Source of the DNA: Rotaria sp. Silwood1
Lineage: Eukaryota > Rotifera > Eurotatoria > Philodinida > Philodinidae
DNA length: 64,000 bases
Direction: 5' to 3'
Assembly (NCBI GenBank): GCA_905250075.1
Contig: CAJNOP010000100.1
Span: 316,642 to 380,641, forward strand
The notes below the pieces were generated by a model that made no database searches, had not been told where the DNA came from, and worked only from the letters and a program-made list of their open reading frames with translations. Positions 57,638-64,000 of the stretch are shown in pieces. The position numbers and the translations under genes were made by a program. The first letter of the stretch is position 1; each line of letters starts with the position of its first letter.

Positions 57638-58943
57638 GTAATTTTCAATGATTAGTTGCCTTTAAATTAATTGATCAAATGGTAAACAGTGATTTTATAC
57701 TCTTAACTGAATATTTCAATTACTGACATAAGAAGAATATTATCAACAAAAGAATTATATTACATTAATTAGTTTCATATGTTTTGATCCTAATGGTAAT
57801 AGTAGATTTTTAAAGGATCAAAAAGAATTTCATTATATGTATTAAACTGTAATTCAGATATTCTGCAAAAATATGTTTACAGTCTAAAATGACAAAGGTC
57901 AAATATATGTTAAATAGATATTAAAGTACAAAAAAATTAACTGCTAGATATAATGTTTTATAAACGTATCTTTTGATATTTGTGAAGAGAGATACGCTTC
58001 AAGAAAAGGTTGTGTCTGATAGTAAATTTTTTTTTTTGCACTCCACTGTATCGAACTTCATCGATGCTTTTCTAATTGATGTTTATCATTCAATGGGCAG
58101 TCGAGTTTGAAAAAGACTTGGTTGAATATATGAAAATATCAACTCATAACAAGTTGAGAAAAATCATTGACAAATTATCTCATTTAGTCGGAAGCATCTT
58201 CATTCATACGTACAGAAAACACAATGAAATTATATTCAAGAACTTGATATAAACAGCATTGAGATTAGGTTTTTTGAGAATTAATAACTACATACACTAC
58301 TGAATGATTTTTACTTATGAATTTGAACCAGTATTCAACTAGAAGAGTGAATAGAAAAAGTCTGTTAAATCATTCTGTGATATGATTTACTTCTTAGGAA
58401 ACATAAAATATTCTTCTTCCACTTATAAATATTAATATGAGCTCCAATGAAATCTATTCATACTTGGCATCTTGGCATGATCTCAGTCTTGAAGAACAAC
58501 AGAATTCAATTAAAGAGAAAGAATGTAGTCTATTATATTGTTCAGGGAGCCGTACTAAACTCGCTTACAACATCCGTCTAACTTTGTCTAGTCGAGCTGG
58601 GATTTTTACCACAAATACTTATAAGTATTCTTCACACGTCAAATCATTCGTTTCTATTTTTGCTCTTTTCATTCAGATCGATAAGTTTCTAAATAGGAAC
58701 ACTCTAAGTTTGGATTCGACCCTTTTACGTATTTCTCTCATAAAAAAAAGAAGAAATCGAGGTCTTTGATAAACCTTAAAACTACCTCTTATGAGGGAAC
58801 CGTTTCAAGTGGTAAATCGTTTTTGAGTTCCGACATTGTGCATAAAGTGGACTCCAGTAACATATGAAAAACTTCAAAAGCTCAACTGCTTTTAGTCCTT
58901 TCCGCCAGAGTTATAGCCATTTTACCGGAATTTTAACCGCTAG
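57638..58943. other. intergenic stretch, no supported gene
   Basis: A plus frame of 110 codons at 58437-58769 (MSSNEIYSYLASWHDLSLEE) has no recognisable domain and no visible promoter; it may be chance. Nothing else seen. Confidence 0.4.
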
Positions 58944-59009
58944 GACGAGTGCGAGTGTGAATTGTGGGTTTGAGTGTAGTTTTCTTCTTAAGCCATAACC
59001 ACACTCTCT
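58944..59009. repeat. G/T-C/A hairpin repeat, copy 9
   Basis: ACGAGTGCGAGTGTGAATTG and GTGGGTTTGAGTG on the left, ACCACACTCTC on the right. Directly followed by the copied CACNB fragment. Confidence 0.55.
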
Positions 59010-59011
59010 AT

Positions 59012-59117
59012 GAATGTTGTTATTGTTGTCCATTAACGTTATTTTTCGACATCAAGAAAATTATCTTGATTTTTTTAACACTAATAGACAATATCTGTAA
59101 ATACTATCAAATAAATA
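59012..59117 (-). pseudogene. copied fragment of CACNB exon A1 and its upstream region
   Basis: Shares long phrases with 47900-48025: TGTTGTCCATTAACGTTATT against TGTTGGCCATTAACGTCATT, then ACATCAAGAAAATTATCTTG against AAATCAAGAAAATCATCTTG, then TAATAGACAATATCT in both. About 30 bases of T-rich sequence are missing in this copy. It covers only the first codons of the exon and the 5' leader, so it cannot encode anything useful. Confidence 0.75.
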
Positions 59118-59452
59118 ATAGTATTCCTGAAATAAACGCTTTGTAAAGAGAGAATATATGACGACATGAAAGAGTAATGTTACAACTATCTTCCATTATG
59201 ATGCTTACTTAGCTATTTCGAATTTCCAAAAAAACCATGTATCTCATATGCAACAAAAGTTATGTACTAAAAAGAAAAACAGTGAAGAATACATCAGTAA
59301 TTAATAGAAAGTATGAAAAGAAAGAAGAAAAAGGTGAAAATGCTAACAAAAATTTCATATCATTATCAGTGCATTGTTACATTCTATTGAACATCTGTGT
59401 ATCATTAGACAAGAAAGAAGAAAAACTAAGAACAACTAATGAAGAAAGAAAA

Positions 59453-59917
59453 TAAGTATGTAATGAAAGAGTATAGAACTGCGATAAAAAACATTTCATT
59501 TTTGATTTCAAGCTTTCAACAATTTATAATTGTCATCATCCGGAAATCATTAGAAAAGAACAAAGTTAAGCTATATATATATAGATGTACAAAATAAGAT
59601 AGAAAAAAGAACAACAAAAAAAAATTCCAATATTAATTTGTGCATCAAAGATGACATAATTACAACTTCACTATATTTTAAGTTACTTTTAAAATATAGT
59701 GAAGTTGTAATTGTGTTATCTTTGATGTACAAATTGATATTGGAATTTTTGTTTTTTTGTTGCTGTTTTCTGTCTTATTTTGTGCATCTATATATACAGC
59801 TTAACTTTGTTCTTTTCTAATGATTTCCTGATGACGACAACTGTAAATTGTTGAAAGCTTGAAATCAAAAACAAAATGCTTTTTATCGCAGTTCTATACT
59901 CTTTCATTACATACTTA
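59453..59917. mobile_element. 465-bp palindromic MITE
   Basis: Two arms of about 230 bases face one another around TTTTAAGTTACTTTTAAAAT (near 59690). They share TAAGTATGTAATGAAAG, GAACTGCGATAAAAAACAT, TTTGATTTCAAGCTTTCAAC, AATTCCAATATTAATTTG and ACTTCACTATATTTTAA. The outermost bases are TA on each side, which fits a TA target site. No coding capacity. Confidence 0.85.
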
Positions 59918-62900
59918 CTTCAACCTGCGCTACCATCCAATTACGTAAAGAAAAAGAATGAAAAAACCAACGTAGAACGCCATATTAAGTTCATTATCAG
60001 GATTTAATGTGCCAAGAAAAAACAGTTAACCGGCTAACATTAAATATAAGAGACCGCTTGAACTCCTTATATATCAATTACAATAGTTACTATACGATTC
60101 TCGCTTTTCATATAAAAAAAAAGATTCATATTTTTAACTATTAACTAATCTTTACAGATATTTCTTCATAGCAAAGAAAAAGGACACAATTTCTTTTGTC
60201 TTTATAGTGTTAATAATAGAAATACAATTAATCGAACTTTTTTTAAAAATATTCTACGTGTCTTCAACACATTCTATTGAGACGTAAAACACGGATGTTA
60301 TAGCGCTATTAGAAATCAGAACAACAAATGAATCATCTGATGAATTCTTACATAGTCTAGTGCAGATCAAACACCAAAAAGCAAAATAAATTACGATATA
60401 AAACAAGAACAACGACTATCAAGTAGAAACGTGAAGTAAAACGATTCATTCTCGCATCTATCAATTAGATTATATTTAGATTTCATACAAAAAAAAACTA
60501 ATATCGAGTTTGAACATTTTCATGTCCATTCAGAAAAGTAACTTTCTCATGCAGAAAGTGTACTGCATTTTTCCCCGCAATATTGTGACCTCTCATGCAG
60601 ATAAATACTACTTCTGTGTAATGTGACATATATGTTAAAAACATTATTAGAAAGCTTTTTACGTTTACCACATGTAAAAAGCTGCCTTTTAAATTGTTTT
60701 CATGTATTTTTTATGATGAAAGTAGTTCAATATGATAATTTTTTGAAAAGAAATGCAAGCATTAAAATAGAAAGTGTTCTCAGATATTCAAGCATGCTTG
60801 GAGGACTAAAAAATGTATATAAAAAAGTGCATTTATGACGTATTCTCAATCTTCATCAATTCATATTTCACATAAAAAAATCAACGATTTATATTTCATA
60901 GACTAATACATAAAATAGAAATTAACTATTTAAACAATTCATTAGTTAGCGCACAGTTCTCAGCACTGCATCTATAAAAAAAAGATATCTTGTTAATTCA
61001 CTTCATTTTTCTATGCTTTAACATATGAACCTTTATGCTAAATAGTCTTTGTGTATTTGATAGAAGTACATCTAACAATAATTGAGAGGATATCTATCAT
61101 TTTCACAATCTATGTATTATTATCTGCATAACAAATAGCCGTCATTGTTTACAGCTGATACACAATCACATTTAAGATTATTAATACAACATTTGTTATG
61201 ACAAAAGTGAAAACTTATACGATTGAGTAGTTGAGTGATGAAATAACTCAAAAGGCAGCAGCATGATAAGTATAGATCTTAAAAAAGAAAGTACACTGAG
61301 TAATGCACTATTATCACTCTAATAGTTGCTGACAAGCACGTCTACTAGTGTTCCGCAAAATTTTAGTTCTTCTATTAGTATTGCATTCATGTATTGACGA
61401 TATGAAACGAAACTATATCCTTTAGATTGTTGCTTTCAATCCATTTGTTACATCAACATGCATATTTTAACACTCATTGTTGTCAAATTAAGTCATTCTG
61501 CTAATGTATATGAGTGTGGACAACTTATTTTCATCACTTTTGGCAAATTCAATTTTCCATTTTCTTCATATTTCTTTTTTTCGTTATAGAAAATTGCTTA
61601 TTTGACTCAACATAACAATGGCAAAGAACAGGACAAAGATTAATAAAGTGAATTATGTGAAGACAATGCAGCACGTACTAATATTATTTGGTAGTTACCT
61701 TGGAACTATGCATAATTGGCCAGATTCTAACACTTATTTAATAAAGTCTTTTCTGGCTCTCAGTCACACTTCTGCTTATCTTAGTAATAATATAGTATTC
61801 AAATATTATCCATTTGTTTATCTCTGAAAATTATCCATACTGCTATCTAGTAAAATGATAATTCATGATATTGAGTTTTTCTTGAAAACCTATGTGGGAA
61901 AGAGAAATGAACACATAAAAGAACAAAAATAAGAAAATGCAAGAGATAATAAAGATTTCAACATAAGAATGATATCAAAATCAACACACAGTCCGAGTGT
62001 TACAAGTACTGTCTGTTAGTTTTGATTGTTTACCTATTCAGATAATGAAACAAACTGTGTCGAACAATTAAAAAATATTGAGTAAGAGAACTATTTATGT
62101 CATCTTGATAAAAAATAACTATTGTTATGAGGAAGATAGATGAGATACTACTATTTTCATATTGACCTTTTGCATACTTCAGAAAGACGAAACCATCATC
62201 ATTTTTTGCATTCATAAAAGAAAATCAAAAAATGTAATTTTTTCTTTATCGAACTTTAACATGAAAATGAAAAAAGATATTGAAAGTTTGTCATTTAACT
62301 GAAAAAGAAACGGCACTAAATCTGATCATACGATAAAAAAAACCATATGATAAAGTTTTTATAAGATTTGCAAAGTAGGGAACGAATTATCGAAAATGCT
62401 GTCTTAATCTTCTGAATTTTATATATTTCTCTATTACAAAACGTATAATATTAGTATTTATCAAATACAATTGTATCAGCATTTAGTATGATATATATAT
62501 ATAGATTTGACATAACTTGGTTTTGAAATTTGGTTCAATGATTTAAAGATGATAAATGTTAAAATAAAGATTTTGTTTTCTGCATTTGATTCGTGTCATC
62601 TGTCTTTTTCATTCATTTACCAAAAATACTGCATTCAGTATTTTAAACGTATTGAAACAATCAGTATATCAAAACCATAAACTTTCCCAATATTGTTAAG
62701 ATTACTGGTGTTGCTTCATTTTGATAACTTGTCATTTGAACATCTAACTAACAACATACTATTTGTTACAATAGAAAGTCAGAAAATTAAATTTATGAAA
62801 TTCATATGTTTCTAATATTATTGTTCGAGATTAACTTAGACATTTAACTAACGACCTAAGATAAATAAGAATTATGTCTTCTATCGATTGCAAACAGTAA

Positions 62901-64000
62901 TTTATTATTACTCAACATGAAGTTTCTCTTATAATAAGAATCTAATTGCAAGCATATATCGAGAAAATTCACAACAAAAAAGTTCGATCTAAAATTCTTC
63001 TCAATAATAGTTCTCATGATCTTTATGGTATCCTGAAAGATTCTGTCCAAAGGGCTGATTTCTTTTTTAAGATATTACATGCCTAAAACCTAGGCTATTT
63101 TTGAAGCTCTTGTATGACAGTAAAGTTTTTTTGCAAAAGTGTTATCTCAAAAGGAAAACATTCGTTTGAACCAAAAAAAAAATCAGGATATTATAAGAGC
63201 AATAAGAGCTATTGTTGAATAGAATTTCAGGTCGAAATTGTGTTACGAACTTTTTCGTGATATCCTGTGAGAAACTAAAAGTTCAGTAAGATGACCGTAA
63301 ACCAAGAAGAAAAGTCTAATGCCACAGATCCTTTTAAAATTTTTTAGTTATGCTTTGAATCTTGTCTATGGACAAAATATAAGCTCATACGAAAATTATT
63401 CGTTGGATGGAGCCCCTAGTAAAGTGGAATGTCATATTACAGTAGGAAAAAAGATGGTTTTATATTTTATATTGGTGAAGCGTCTCTGATATGATTAATT
63501 GAAATAGCTTTAAAGGTTATAACATGTAGAAAGCTCTAAATTTCCAGCTTATATTATTTCAATGGGCACTGTTACGAAATTGATATATATATATAGACGT
63601 CTTATTATTACCAACATTCATACGCTATATTGAACGACAGAATAAAACACTCAATAAAATTAAGCATGTACCTACTATCAATCATAAAAGTCTGTATGAT
63701 TTGTTATTCAGCAACTGTTCTTGTTCAAACGCTTTATAATACTGAACAATATGAATATTTTTATTTTTTTTACTTTTTTTCGCCTTGGACACTGTGAGAA
63801 AATCATAAATCGTAGAAAATGAATAGAATCCAGAGATAATAAGCAAATACAGCTATGTTTGGATTACCACTAAATATTCATTATCAATCATTTGTGATTT
63901 TTTACAAGTCTTCAAAAGATTTCAATTTATTGATTTTAAGAAATTTCTAAAAGAAAAACTGACATCTGTTGCAATGCTTCTCACTAGAAAATATTTATAT
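59918..64000. other. AT-rich stretch to the window end, no gene seen
   Basis: About 4 kb. Small open frames (60623, 61618, 62856) have no motif, no codon pattern like the genes here, and no splice logic. Confidence 0.5.

Overview
The window reads as AT-rich nuclear DNA (about 30% GC by eye) from a bdelloid rotifer, most likely a Rotaria-like species. Support: an H2A with a long non-SQ C-terminal tail (the H2Abd type described from bdelloids), an ADP-ribosyltransferase-TPR protein and an NHL-repeat membrane protein of the kinds greatly expanded in bdelloids, several divergent rhodopsin-like GPCRs, tiny AT-rich GT-AG introns, and many short degenerate DNA transposons. Species level is inference. 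Two runs of about 100 N (near 7763 and 52765) are scaffold gaps.

Layout. 1-673: 5' part of an SPFH-like gene cut by the window edge (minus). 4580-6010: two-exon B-box-like gene (minus). 6955-10452: NHL-repeat type II membrane protein gene (minus) with four in-frame stops, its introns carrying a TIR element. 10771-16663: transposon island with a 2.5-kb foldback element full of ACGCGT motifs and a tRNA-like sequence, a 2,001-bp hAT copy with an exact 8-bp target duplication, a foldback nested in the hAT, and a 789-bp foldback abutting it. 17344-19644: ART-TPR gene (minus). 22485-23440: broken Penelope-like retroelement. 26944-29393: histone block H4(-), H2B(-), H2A(+), each with a 3' stem-loop; no H3 was found. 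30671-33462: 15-exon ERICH3-like (DUF4590) gene (minus), whose frame closes exactly. 37352-39501: two-exon GPCR (+) with a foldback in its intron. 39751-40259: palindromic element with 8-bp duplication. 42548-47928: voltage-gated calcium-channel beta subunit (minus) with three interchangeable first coding exons. 52108-52747: 3' exon of a peptide-type GPCR (minus) that runs toward a gap. 53336-53953: sigma-like glutathione S-transferase (minus). 54726-55403: element built from an AACCGACCGAA tandem repeat. 56657-57637: single-exon GPCR (minus). 59453-59917: another long palindrome. The rest is AT-rich sequence with no gene I can support.

Two repeat systems look most worth following. First, at least nine copies of an imperfect hairpin whose left arm is GGTGTGGATG-like and whose right arm is its complement; these resemble inverted TGTGGG-type telomere-like repeats. 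Second, several otherwise AT-rich, apparently non-coding TIR elements are packed with short CpG-rich motifs (ACGCGT, ACCGCGGT, AACCGACCGAA), which suggests a shared design of binding-site arrays.

The coding genes are unrelated housekeeping, signalling, ciliary and detoxification functions; there is no operon logic. The histone genes form the only functional cluster, with H2B and H2A divergently transcribed from a shared promoter.
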